This document shows positions 47,436 to 56,723 of a stretch of DNA of 64,000 bases, in pieces. The number at the start of each line of letters is the position of its first letter. Within the stretch, counting starts at the first letter, position 1. Under the pieces are notes generated by a model. The model was given only the letters and a program-made list of their open reading frames with translations, searched no databases and was not told the origin of the DNA. The translations under genes and the position numbers were made by a program. This stretch comes from Isoetes taiwanensis (taxonomy: Eukaryota > Streptophyta > Lycopodiopsida > Isoetales > Isoetaceae), in the NCBI GenBank assembly GCA_021234155.1, contig JAJEKV010000012.1:7716448-7780447 (forward strand), in the 5' to 3' direction.

Positions 47436-48045
47436 TGTTTTTGGGGTCCGCCGGGACGGTCGCTGAGGGACAGATCTCTCGCGGAGATCCGCGGAAGTCC
47501 GGCGGGGGCAAATCTGAGACACTCTTGTCACGCGGGATTTTTTGCTAATGAGGAAAGAACAAGAAAAACTTCGGATAAAACGGCAATGGCAATACACAAT
47601 GAAACACACAAGACACTTGTGGAGAACACGACAATCCATTGATCAAAAACAAGTGTACAATGAAGGCTCAAAAAGAGCGATAACAAGCACCAAGATGTGC
47701 GCTCTGTAGTGACCCAAAAGAACACGGCGAACCCTCCTTTTGAAGGAGCAAAATGCTACAATATATAGGAACACGAGGAGTGGCCTACTTCGCCTGAATC
47801 GATCCTCATCATGACAACGCGTGCTCCACTACTTGGGCACTCGAGCGAGGAATCTGAGCCGTCCGGGCGTGCTATGACAAGTAGTGGCCCGCCGTGGGTC
47901 CTACCTTTGGGTCTTCTGCTTCTTGGAGGAGCTTTGACCCGCCGTGGCGCCTTGTGGATCCCTCTTCTTGGACACCGTGGCCAGTGGGGCCTCGCCCTCA
48001 TGCAGCAAGTATAGACCTGTGTGTCTGCCAGGCACAGGGCTAACA
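47436..48045 (-). repeat. 5' LTR (610 bp)
   Basis: This is the right-hand LTR and, because the element is on the minus strand, the promoter-bearing one. It starts TGTTAGCC at 48045 and ends next to the primer-binding site at 47436. Flank TCTGC follows on the plus strand. Confidence 0.92.
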
Positions 48046-48774
48046 TCTGCAGTTGTTTCTTTCCAGCTTCCATTAATTGCCCTCTCTATGAGGCCAGGAT
48101 CTGAAGGGAGCGCATGCATTCCGAGAAACTTCAATCAAAATAAACCTTGCACGTGTTCTATGCAAGTTAAAAATCAAGTCATTGTGATATATACATTTGA
48201 TATGTGAACTATGTGCAGGCTGGATATGTCAAGGACACTCTTTTAGTGTACAATGAGCCTGCAGTATCTGATAATGTTTGCATTATTGCTTCTTTCGACT
48301 AGAAAATGAATGAATTTTAGCTCTCATTATTCTAGATGTTGTGAAAGGCAATCCAGATGCATTAAGGGGCTATGCTGTAGTTCGATCGAAATGAAGTCGG
48401 TGAAGTCTAGCATTATCTTCTGCACAACTATCAGCAAAGCAGCAATTGGCAATGTTAGGAAGTATGTTGCAACTGCAGCTCTGATATGCAAAATGCTCCA
48501 TTCAACATCTGGACCTGTTCCAACTTTCAAAAATGCCCATTCAATGCCATTAAAAAATACCCAATATTGTATTCACAGACAATTCATTTTGCCTAACAGT
48601 CTTAGCAATTATCAGTGCTGATGAGATATTGTTAGTACACGTATTATCAAGGATTCAACCATTTTTTTAAGAGGAGAACTTCATCCAGGTCTCCTACTTG
48701 CTAAACCCCATCAGGTTTTGAACTTCCCTTAAACTGTAGCTTCTAGTGTTATGTTTCTTATTGTTTCAACTGAA

Positions 48775-50670
48775 GATTTTGAAGCGAAAGGATAGCCAAG
48801 TTGGTACTCATCAAGGACTCAAAAATTTAAAGAAAGCCCTTCATAGGTATCCTCATAGCCATAAATTAAGGTGCGTGTCTTTTCTACACCTTGATTATTG
48901 AATTTAATCTTGTCACTCATATACTATTTATTGTTATATTCAGAGGCCAACTTGGTCATATGGTTTTAGAAGATAGTTATGGTTGTGAGGCAGATTTAGC
49001 AATTAGGTGTTGTTCCATTGATACGTGAAATTTACCAGAAAGAACATCAAAAAATTATCTTTCCAGAACGATTGTTGATTGTCTCATTGCACGTGGTTGT
49101 GAAACTATATTATTGCCCATTCTGGAACCTCTGTGCTACAGTGATGTTTTTGCTATTTCCAAGATGCAATAGTTAGTACTATCTCTTCATTGATCTTAAT
49201 GCATTACTGATTTTCCCTTTTGCAGATGGGTACATATAGAACCTTTAAACTTAACTGCCAATTATTATTTGGTTCGAGGAAAAATGGTTCTTGACGCACG
49301 AACCTGCGCCTGCGGCTAGGGCGGCAGGGGAGGAAGGGAACCGCCGTATCCTCCCAGTCCGGCACTGCTTCGGCTCTTTAGCTCTTTCCAGGTCAGAGAT
49401 TCTGATGCTAGCAGGAAATTGGCGTCTGATGCAGAACTTGTTTTCTGGAAATTTAAGAACCTGTAGCAGCATCAAAGCGGTTCTTTCTAGATCTCTTGCT
49501 GGTAAGCCACTAACGTGGCATTTTTTGCTCTTTAGCTTCAAGAGAAGCTCTATGTTTTTGCTCGGAAGTTTGGAAGGGCAGGCAAATCTCTAGTAACAGG
49601 ACAGATTCTTTATTTCTGGAGATGCTAGTTTCTACCTTTCTTTCTGGCCAAGACACATCGAAACGGCGCAGATGCCCATAAGATGGAGCAGAAATTGGGC
49701 AAAGCACTAGTAAGTGATGAAGTTTCAGATTTTTGAATTAAATATTTTACCCAGGTTCTCTAGCAGCTGGCTTCTTTTCCTTTGTCCTGCTCTTTCTTTC
49801 TAGCAGAAAGGTCTTGATGATGTTTGGGATGATCTAGAATGATGTTTCTTGGACAGTGGATTCTTGTGGATTGATCTTAAGATTTTGAGATTTGAATGGA
49901 AAGATTATAGGCAGCAGATTGTATGACAGTTTTGCAGATAAAATGATTAATTTAAGCACTCGGTTCTTTGGTACTGCTATGCCAAGAACCGCATAACCAA
50001 AACAAGTACTGATGCTTGGCTGGTTTATGCTCAAATACTGATATGTTTGGGTGAGTGCTTGCTCAGGTACTGATGCTTGAGCTTCATTCTATTTTACTCT
50101 TTTCATACATATACTATGTCAGATATTCCCATTTTATTTCCCAATATCTCAGGAAGATCTGCCTGAATTTTCTAGCTGAGTACCATCATTCGGGAGCCTA
50201 CAGGGCTTGTTCATGTATGATCATACATCTTCTGGTTACCAGGCATGATGACTATTTGATCCTTTCAAGTGCATCAGCTAGAGCAATTTTTGTAAAATCT
50301 TGCTCTTAGAGCATCTAATAAGTTTCTGCAAGAACAGGATGAAGATGTTGAGATTACTCCTGTAGTAATCTTGTTCTTGCTTTGAAACATTGTACCTTTT
50401 ATTATATAATATAAAAATCCACCCGTTCCCTCAAAAAAAAATTATTATTTGGTTCTAACATTGTTCTAACAGGCTAGGAAGCAAAAGTACAAAGTTATTT
50501 TCCGTATGGTGGATGTTCTCTTAAAGAGGTTATATGAAATGCATCTTAGAGGTATGTGCTTCTGAGTGGGCATTGCATAAGAATGATACTAATCTGGCTC
50601 TTAAGTTTGCGAACATTGCTTTTGTTTTTGGACGTTCTCCTTTGACTGCAAAGTTGCAAATGGGCCGAAT
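48775..50670 (+). pseudogene. TPR-type gene remnant (SKI3/TTC37-like), interrupted by a retroposon
   Basis: Exon-like segments are joined by matched splice phases. LKKALHRYPHSHKL ends in AG at 48870 before GTGCGTG; the next exon starts after TTCAG near 48954, completes the Arg codon and reads GQLGHMVLEDSYG then DLAIRCCSI. A third starts near 49226 with WVHIEPLNLTANYYLVLTLF, is cut by the 49276-50440 insertion, and continues after it with a stop, then QARKQKYKVIFRMVDVLL and LYEMHL (to 50550). A last piece reads ASEWALHKNDTNLALKFANI. Amphipathic helix pairs and the ALHRYP..LR / QLGH pattern recall TPR proteins, and ASE..L...DT recalls plant SKI3 of the exosome-linked Ski complex. The family name is from memory; the premature TAA and the insertion make it non-functional. 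Confidence 0.45.
49276..50440 (+). mobile_element. Retroposon insertion with poly(A) and 15-bp TSDs
   Basis: ATTATTATTTGGTTC lies at 49261-49275 and again at 50441-50455. The intervening 1165 bp end in an A run (50433-50440), as expected of LINE-mediated insertion. The 3' end resembles plant L1 ends. No RT domain is present: the 5' third is GC-rich with a broken frame, so this is either an internally deleted LINE or a non-autonomous passenger. Confidence 0.85.
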
Positions 50671-50718
50671 ATAATAGCTTGTATTTTATATGCAGGTCTT
50701 GCATTTTTGCCCTTTCAA

Positions 50719-50746
50719 GATAGATAGATAGATAGATATATAGATA
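50719..50746. repeat. (GATA)n microsatellite
   Basis: A short tract of TAGA/GATA units with one imperfect unit. Confidence 0.95.
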
Positions 50747-50924
50747 CAGTTTACAATGTCTACGAGAAACCGAAGCTCATGGCACATACCTTTAGATGGG
50801 ACGTGCCTCTATTATTTTACATGACTGAAGTGGGCCTTCCCCCCACTAACTTTACAATTATCATTGCCACTTTCATAATTAAAGGTTGAATTGGTAAACT
50901 TGTGCATCTTTCTAATCACCCTAA

Positions 50925-51090
50925 GGGACGCCTCACATGTCACCAACAAGTTTTTGCCGGACGTCAAACCGTTGAGCCGCTCAGGTGTAAATTGCTCCAG
51001 CAGTTCGGGGACGAACGGCTCAGACGTCAAACCGGCCGTCTCAGATTAACTACATGTGAATACCTAAAAGATTTACATGTGAGGCGCCTC
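50925..51090. mobile_element. MITE-like element of about 166 bp
   Basis: GGGACGCCTCACATGT (50925-50940) is inverted as ACATGTGAGGCGCCTC (51075-51090), matching at 13 of 16 positions. The interior is GC-richer than its surroundings and has a second pair of small inverted motifs (GAGCCGCTCAG, ACGGCTCAGACG). No target-site duplication could be fixed. Confidence 0.5.
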
Positions 51091-51130
51091 TAACCCTTCA
51101 CTTCCTTCCGTTGGGGAGTTTTTTTTGGGT

Positions 51131-53679
51131 TGCCCCTAGGGGGGCAAACCCTTGTTTATGTGGGCTTGGCATATCCTAGGTATATGCTAGAATATCCCTA
51201 GGATATGCTGGTGACTGCTCAAAACTTATGATTGGCTGTAAATTCTCTGGTCCTCCTCGTTGGTCGGCGGTACCGCTCTCAAACCGGATAACCGGAGAGG
51301 TCTCTTGGGCAGATGGCAAGTATTTTGAGTGTGGGCAGCTCTCATTACAATGAGCACAGGCCGATGAGCTTCATTTATCTATTTTGAAGCTTTCCTCTGT
51401 GATTTTCGTATGCATAAATCGAAGTTCCGCATTATTATGTGCTCCATCCAAGAGCAGAGTTTTAGGTGTGTTTGCCCTTCTGTCGGGCCATCGCCAATGG
51501 CTATGGTTAGGGTTTGATTGTGGCTCTCGTGTACTACGGTTTCTATTCCATTGAGTTCGGACATTGCATTATCTATATTTTGCGCCATTTTGCTCTTGAT
51601 CTTCTTTGGTTTGTCTGAAATGAGTGCTTGCATCGATTTAGGGATCTCGCACCATTTAAAATCCTCCAAGAGCCTACACTACAAGGGTATTTCTGCTATT
51701 AGATTTTAGAATCTTTTTCAATGCATCGACAATGGGTTTTTGCAATGATCCAAATTGTTTAATTTTAAGACTCTATTTTATTTTGCAATTCTTGATCTTC
51801 TTCAGGATTTTGAGATCGGTTCTTGCATCAGTCCTTGGTCTGGCGCTGGTGATTATTGGGGTCATTTAAATTTTCCTTTGTTCGCTACAAGTTTTAAGGC
51901 ATGAATGGCATGTATTTGGTGTCAGCAGAATGCATAACTTACCAATTTGCTTGATCTTATTCACATAGCCTCGAACTGCAGACGATGCTTTTGATGCAAC
52001 CCTAGGGGGGCAAACCCTTGTTTATGTGGGCTTGGCATATCCTAGGTATATGCTAGAATATCCCTAGGATATGCTGGTGACTGCTCAAAACTTATGATTG
52101 GCTGTAAATTCTCGGTCACTCCTGTTGGTCGGCAACCGCTCTCAAAACCGGATAACCGGAGAGGTCTCTTGGGGGCAGATGGCAAGTATTTTGAGTGTGG
52201 GCGGCTCTCATTATAATGAGCACAGGCCGATGAGCTTCATTTATCTATTTTGAAGCTTTCCTCTGTGATTTTCATGGCGTACAATCGAAGTTCTGGCATT
52301 ATTATGTGCTCCATCTGAAGAGCAGAGTTTTAGGTGTGTTTGCCCTTGCTGGGGCCATCGTCAATGGCTATGGTTAGGGTTTGATTGTGGCTCTCAGGTA
52401 CTCTAGTTTCTATTCCATCGTCATTTTGCTCTTGATCTTCTTCAGCTGTCTGAAATGAGTGCTTGCATCATAATTTAGGGATCTGCACCAGATTTAAAAT
52501 CCTCCAAGAGCCTACATTACAAGGGTATTTCTGCTATTAGATTTTAGAATCTTTTTCAATGCATCGATTGGGTTGGGTTTTTGCAATGATCCAGCTCTGA
52601 CGACTTTAAGACTCTATTTTATTTTGCAATTCTTGATCTTCTTCAGGATTTTGAGATCGGTTCTTGCATCAGTCCTTGGTCTGGCGCTGGTGATTATTGG
52701 GGTCATTTAAATTTTAGTTTTAAGGCATGTATTTGGTGTCAGCAGAATGCATAACTTACCAATTTGCTTGATCTTATTCACATAGCCTCGAACTGCAGAC
52801 GATGCTTTTGATGCAACCCTAGGGGGGCAAACCCTTGTTTATGTGGGCTTGGCATATCCTAGGTATATGCTAGAATATCCCTAGGATATCTTTGGGTTGC
52901 TCAAAACTTATGATTGGTCAGAATTTCTGGTCACTCCTGTTGGTCGGCAAAACGCCTCAAACCCGGATAATTAGGAGAGGTCTCTTGGGCAGATGGCAAG
53001 TATTTTGAGTGTGGGCGGCTCTCATTACAATGAGCACAGGCCGATGAGCTTCATTTATCTATTTTGAAGCTTTCCTCTGTGATTTTCGTGGTGTACAATC
53101 GAAGTTCTGGCATTATTATGTGCTCCATCTGAAGAGCAGAGTTTTAGGTGTGTTTGCCCTTCTGTCGGGGCCATCGCCGCAATGGCTATGGTTAGGGTTT
53201 GATTGTGGCTCTCGGGTACTCTGGTTTCTATTCCATTGAGTTCGGACATTGCATTATCTATATTTTGCGCCATTTTGCTCTTGATCTTCTTCAGTATGTT
53301 CGAAATGAGTGCTTGCATCGATTTAGGGATTCGCACCAGATTTAAAATCCTCCAAGAGCCTACACTACAAGGGTATTTCTGCTATTAGATTTTAGAATCT
53401 TTTTCAACATCGATTGGGTGGGTTTTGCAATGATCCAGCTCGTTTAATTTTAAGACTCTATTTTATTTTGCAATTCTTGATCTTCTTGATTTTGAGATCG
53501 GTTCTTGCATCGGGCCCTTGGTTTGGGGCCGGTGATTATTGGGGTCATTTAAATTTTCCTTTGTTCGCTACTAGTTTTAAGGCATGAATGGCATGTATTT
53601 GGTGTCAGCAGAATGCATAACTTACCAATTTGCTTGATCTTATTCACATAGCCTCGAACTGCAGACGATGCTTTTGATG
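51131..53679. repeat. Tandem triplication, units of about 866, 817 and 866 bp
   Basis: The units are 51131-51996, 51997-52813 and 52814-53679. Each starts near CCCTAGGGGGGCAAACCC and ends GCAGACGATGCTTTTGATG. They are collinear throughout; the middle unit lacks some 36 bp around 52420 and a few smaller pieces. A minus-strand frame is kept in units 1 and 3 (51669-51379 and 53336-53055) with ALIS, KKIKSKMAQNIDNAMSELNG and ESHNQTLTIAI. A related start block occurs once more at 55661. Confidence 0.93.
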
Positions 53680-54011
53680 TTGAATCTTCAGGCAGACGAC
53701 ACTGAAGATTTGGATGCATCGTGTAGTGTATATCTTACCTGCTAGAATCAAAGCTTAATTCTTTTACTACATAGATAAGCTGTATACCATAGTGTAGTGA
53801 GGTGCATCTTGGATATGTTTTAGTGTTCGTACTTTTGTGACAATTGATACTTTATCTTTGGTGTATAAATAATTTATTCAGGTCTTGCTTTACCTTATGT
53901 TGTGCAGCGCAAGCCGTGATCATGCAAGCAAAATACTGTTTGGAGATAAAGTGAGCAAATGGGAATACAAACCCAACTCCAGCGGCTTGCACATGTGTCT
54001 TGCTTGCTTTG

Positions 54012-55082
54012 GAGGACATGATGTCATTTAATCCTTCTTCTCTATTGCTTGATTCGGTTCCTATAAATTGTGGAGTTCCCGAGCTGCTGCTTATCCATGT
54101 AAGGTTTCAATTTTGCATCTAGTGGAGTAAGTGGCAGGAAAGAGGAAGGAATGTGTGTATGAATGCTAAAATATATCTTTAGTCACATGTTTGATGATCT
54201 TCACTAGATTATAGAAACTGCAGGTAACGATATTTACATGTGGAGGTATACCCATTGGAGTTGCAAGGCAACATCAAATAACAGATGGAAAAGCTCTTGC
54301 TGCTTTTATGAATGCATGGGCTAGCATTGTTAGGGGTGAAGATATTGCGAATCCACCGCAACATGACAGATCTGAGCTGATGGCTAAAGATCCATCACAG
54401 CCAAAGTTTGAACACTTAGAATACAGAAGACCACCTCCAAAAGATAATGCAGTCCAGCCTGAGTACCCTCCCTTAGCAGTTAAGAAACTTCATTTGACAT
54501 GTTGAAGAAGATAAAAAACAAGGCTGCCAAAACAGGGGATGAACAGAAGGAGATTATTCGACATTTGTAAGTCTGACAGCACACTTGTGGAAGTGCATAC
54601 CCATTGCTAGGAGTAGACGAAGATGAAACAAAATTGCTTGTTGCTGCCAATGGAAAAAAAAGGTTGGTGCCCCCATGCCTGGTGATTATTTTGGCAATGT
54701 TATTTTCCATTCTTGCACATATGTGGCCTTGTCAAACAGCCATTGTCTTTTGCTTCTGGACTTCTTCATAAAGCAATCAAACATATCAACAATGACTGCA
54801 TGCGATCTGCCTTGGATTTTGTTGAATTACAACACAAAAATCCCATGCAAATTTCTAGAAGCAACAAGACTGTGCTAAGTCCCAACTTGTCTGTCACTAG
54901 TTGGATCCAAATACCTCTTTATGGACTTGATTTTGGATATGGAACCCCCATTTTTGCAGGTGGGGCATATATCCCATCTCGTCATTCTTCCTTCTTACAC
55001 TTATGATGGAAGCATAGATGTAATGGCAGGTCTATTTGCCCCAGACATGGAAAAGCTGGAATCTATCTGCCATGAAGTTTGA
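54012..55082 (+). pseudogene. BAHD acyltransferase pseudogene, HCT-like
   Basis: BAHD enzymes transfer acyl groups from CoA; HCT makes hydroxycinnamoyl shikimate/quinate in lignin synthesis. Exon 1 is reduced to 54012-54098 (FNPSSLLLDSVP, PELLLIH, then GTAAGG). Exon 2 starts after GCAG at 54224, the conserved HCT intron site, with VTIFTCGGIPIGVARQHQIT and then DGKALAAFMNAW. The catalytic H-x-x-x-D is intact (HQITD). ANPPQHDRSELMAKDPSQPK and FEHLEYRRPPP match the HCT signature. After several frame breaks come KKIKNKAA, LTAHLWK, DETKLLVAANGKKRL, PGDYFGNVIF, LDFVELQHKNP, the structural DFGWG motif as DFGYG, and finally SYTYDGSIDVMAGL. A stop closes the gene at 55082. At least four frameshifts and loss of most of exon 1 make it a pseudogene. 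Confidence 0.85.
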
Positions 55083-55473
55083 CATCAGATGTTTATAGCT
55101 TGCATTGCATGACAAAAAAGTAAAATCTACTGATAGATAAGCATTGTTCAAAAAAAAAAGTTACAGAAACAAGTGCAAAACTCCTATAAATATCTTGTCG
55201 TGTATTAGCAAATAGTAGCAACAGATGTTGGCTTGTTTTACCAATCTGGTGGAACTTGTGGCTTTCCACATGAATTTACGGAAATATAGAGCACTCGCCA
55301 GGAATGCTGTAATTAGAGTGTCCAAAAGAGCTGGGCAAGAATTAATACGACCTCGTCTTGAAGTCTAGAACTTTCGATGACATGTGCCCAATTATGATGC
55401 CTATCTGTCTGCGAACGAGACACATAGAAGAAACACTAGAATTCAATGGATTACAGATGTATTGTCTTTTTCG
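55083..55473. other. Intergenic
   Basis: No gene is recognised in this stretch. Confidence 0.5.
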
Positions 55474-55661
55474 AAGAGATGAAAGAGTTGGTAGAGCAAA
55501 ATTTATCCTACATTTTTGGGAAGAGATGAAAGAGTTGGTAGAGCAAAATTTATCCTACATTTTTGGGAAGAGATGAAAGAGTTGGTAGAGCAAAATTTAT
55601 CCTACATTTTTGGGAAGAGATGAAAGAGTTGGTAGAGCAAAATTTATCCTACATTTTTGGG
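55474..55661. repeat. 47-bp perfect tandem repeat, four copies
   Basis: Units start at 55474, 55521, 55568 and 55615, begin AAGAGATGAAAGAGTTGGTA and end ATTTTTGGG. They look identical, so the expansion is very recent or held uniform. Confidence 0.95.
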
Positions 55662-55760
55662 TTGCCCCTGGGGGGGCAAGCCCTCGTCCATGTGGGTTTA
55701 TGGCATATTCCAGCTATATGCCAATATATGCCATGAATATGCCAATGACGGCTTCAATGT
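55661..55760. repeat. Diverged copy of the triplication start block
   Basis: GGGTTGCCCCTGGGGGGGCA at 55660 and the following ATGTGGGTTTATGGCATAT correspond to GGGTTGCCCCTAGGGGGGCA at 51128 and ATGTGGGCTTGGCATAT. The block itself is a fold-back (TTGCCCC and GGGGCAA). Confidence 0.7.
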
Positions 55761-55989
55761 TCTTTTGTATGTTGAAGCGTCCAAAGTACCAAAAGCCACA
55801 AGTTTTGCTGCCGAGTTTTTCTAGTTCCATTTTTGTAGGCCACTCCCATGTAAACCATTGGCCATAGTTGTTAGATCTGGTCCGTGTTTGTGTAAAAGAT
55901 TTAAACTATTCCCATTAGTTTGCTTTGCAAATTAAAAGCCAGTAGTCCAAATTAATTATCATAGCTGTTATCATTGCCCTTGAAAGAGA

Positions 55990-56097
55990 GTTTTTGAAAA
56001 TACCAAAAAGAATGTGATGAAATTATTTGCAAAGGCTGGAATCCCGGAACTGATAGGCAAGGATTGGTACTTTGTGCGAATCCATGATGCAGTTCAG
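55990..56097 (+). pseudogene. Sulfate transporter STAS-domain exon fragment (SULTR4-like)
   Basis: The frame reads VFENTKKNVMKLFAKAGIPE, then LIGKDWYFVRIHDAVQ, ending at a GTTTGTC donor. In plant SULTR proteins the cytosolic STAS domain ends with a very similar run (A-G-x-x-x-x-IGK-x-W-x-FVR-x-HDAV), best matched by the tonoplast SULTR4 group. Nothing of the membrane part is visible nearby, so this is a single orphan exon. Confidence 0.6.
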
Positions 56098-56723
56098 GTT
56101 TGTCTTCGATTGAAATAAACAAGATTGTTTGGAAGTATAATGTGTTTAACAAGTGTTGCCTTATGCAGGTTGCACCGATTCCTCAAGGGCTCCCTTCCTT
56201 GACTTAATTCCCAAAAAGCCCTTCGTATTTTTAAAATTCCCAAAATACCCTTAAATTTTAAATATTTTCTCAAATAGCTCCATATATTTTATAGTTCTGA
56301 AATTCGTGTGTTCTTTATTTCACAGGTTGCTAAACTCTTTAGCTGCATTTTGGAAGATAAAGGTAGTTCGTTGGCTACAGAGGATTTCGTTTTTGAATGT
56401 TCGGGGTTATGGTTTTGAATTGATTGTCAAAATATGACTTTGAACTATGATTTAAGCCCATGGAGGGCAGCCCTCCGTGGGCAGCACCTTGTTTTTTAAG
56501 CATACCGGTCCATTGAGGCCTACTAGTTCAAGTTTAGAATGCCAATTTAGAGTCGAATTTCTGAAAATAGACATTGCTTCATCATATAGGATTTCCACTC
56601 CTCACGAGTTCGACTGAGCAAGGAGGAGCTTTTCAAGCTCCGCTGAAAGTAGACCTTCAAAATAATCATGCCTTGCTGATCAATCGGTGTGTTTACGATA
56701 TCCAGAAGCTGGGTATCAAACTC
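56098..56723. other. Presumed promoter and 5' region of the fumarase gene
   Basis: This holds an AT-rich stretch with CCCAAAA(T/A)(A/G)CCC motifs (56210-56290) like those at 62.2-63.5 kb. A strong hairpin lies at 56456-56482: GCCCATGGAGGGC, one base, GCCCTCCGTGGGC, with one mismatch. The fumarase frame is open for 50 codons before its ATG. No TATA box could be fixed. Confidence 0.45.

Larger units (their letters stand above)
36965..48045 (-). mobile_element. Structurally complete Ty3/gypsy LTR retrotransposon, Athila/Tat-like
   Basis: An 11.1-kb element on the minus strand. Both LTRs start TGTT and end AACA when read on the minus strand, and the flanks TCTGG (left) and TCTGC (right) are a near-perfect 5-bp target duplication. 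A primer-binding site and polypurine tract lie next to the correct LTRs. Internal order is gag, protease, RT, RNase H, integrase: the Ty3/gypsy order. The integrase text RKSTPYYPRGNGLAESTNKV and a primer site resembling the tRNA-Asp type used by Athila and Tat elements place it there. About 3.5 kb of extra sequence follows integrase. All reading frames are broken, but many breaks lie at CAG/CTG sites and may be sequencing errors. Confidence 0.92.

Noticed and set aside
56098-56210. VAPIPQGLPSL after a TGCAG acceptor as a second sulfate-transporter exon
   Set aside because: It resembles the GEIPQGLP segment of SULTR4, but that lies upstream of STAS in the real protein. The order is wrong and the match very short.
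56574-56723. Upstream in-frame start for fumarase
   Set aside because: The extra 50 codons are not presequence-like, and ATG 56724 gives the usual 492-residue length with a good mitochondrial presequence.
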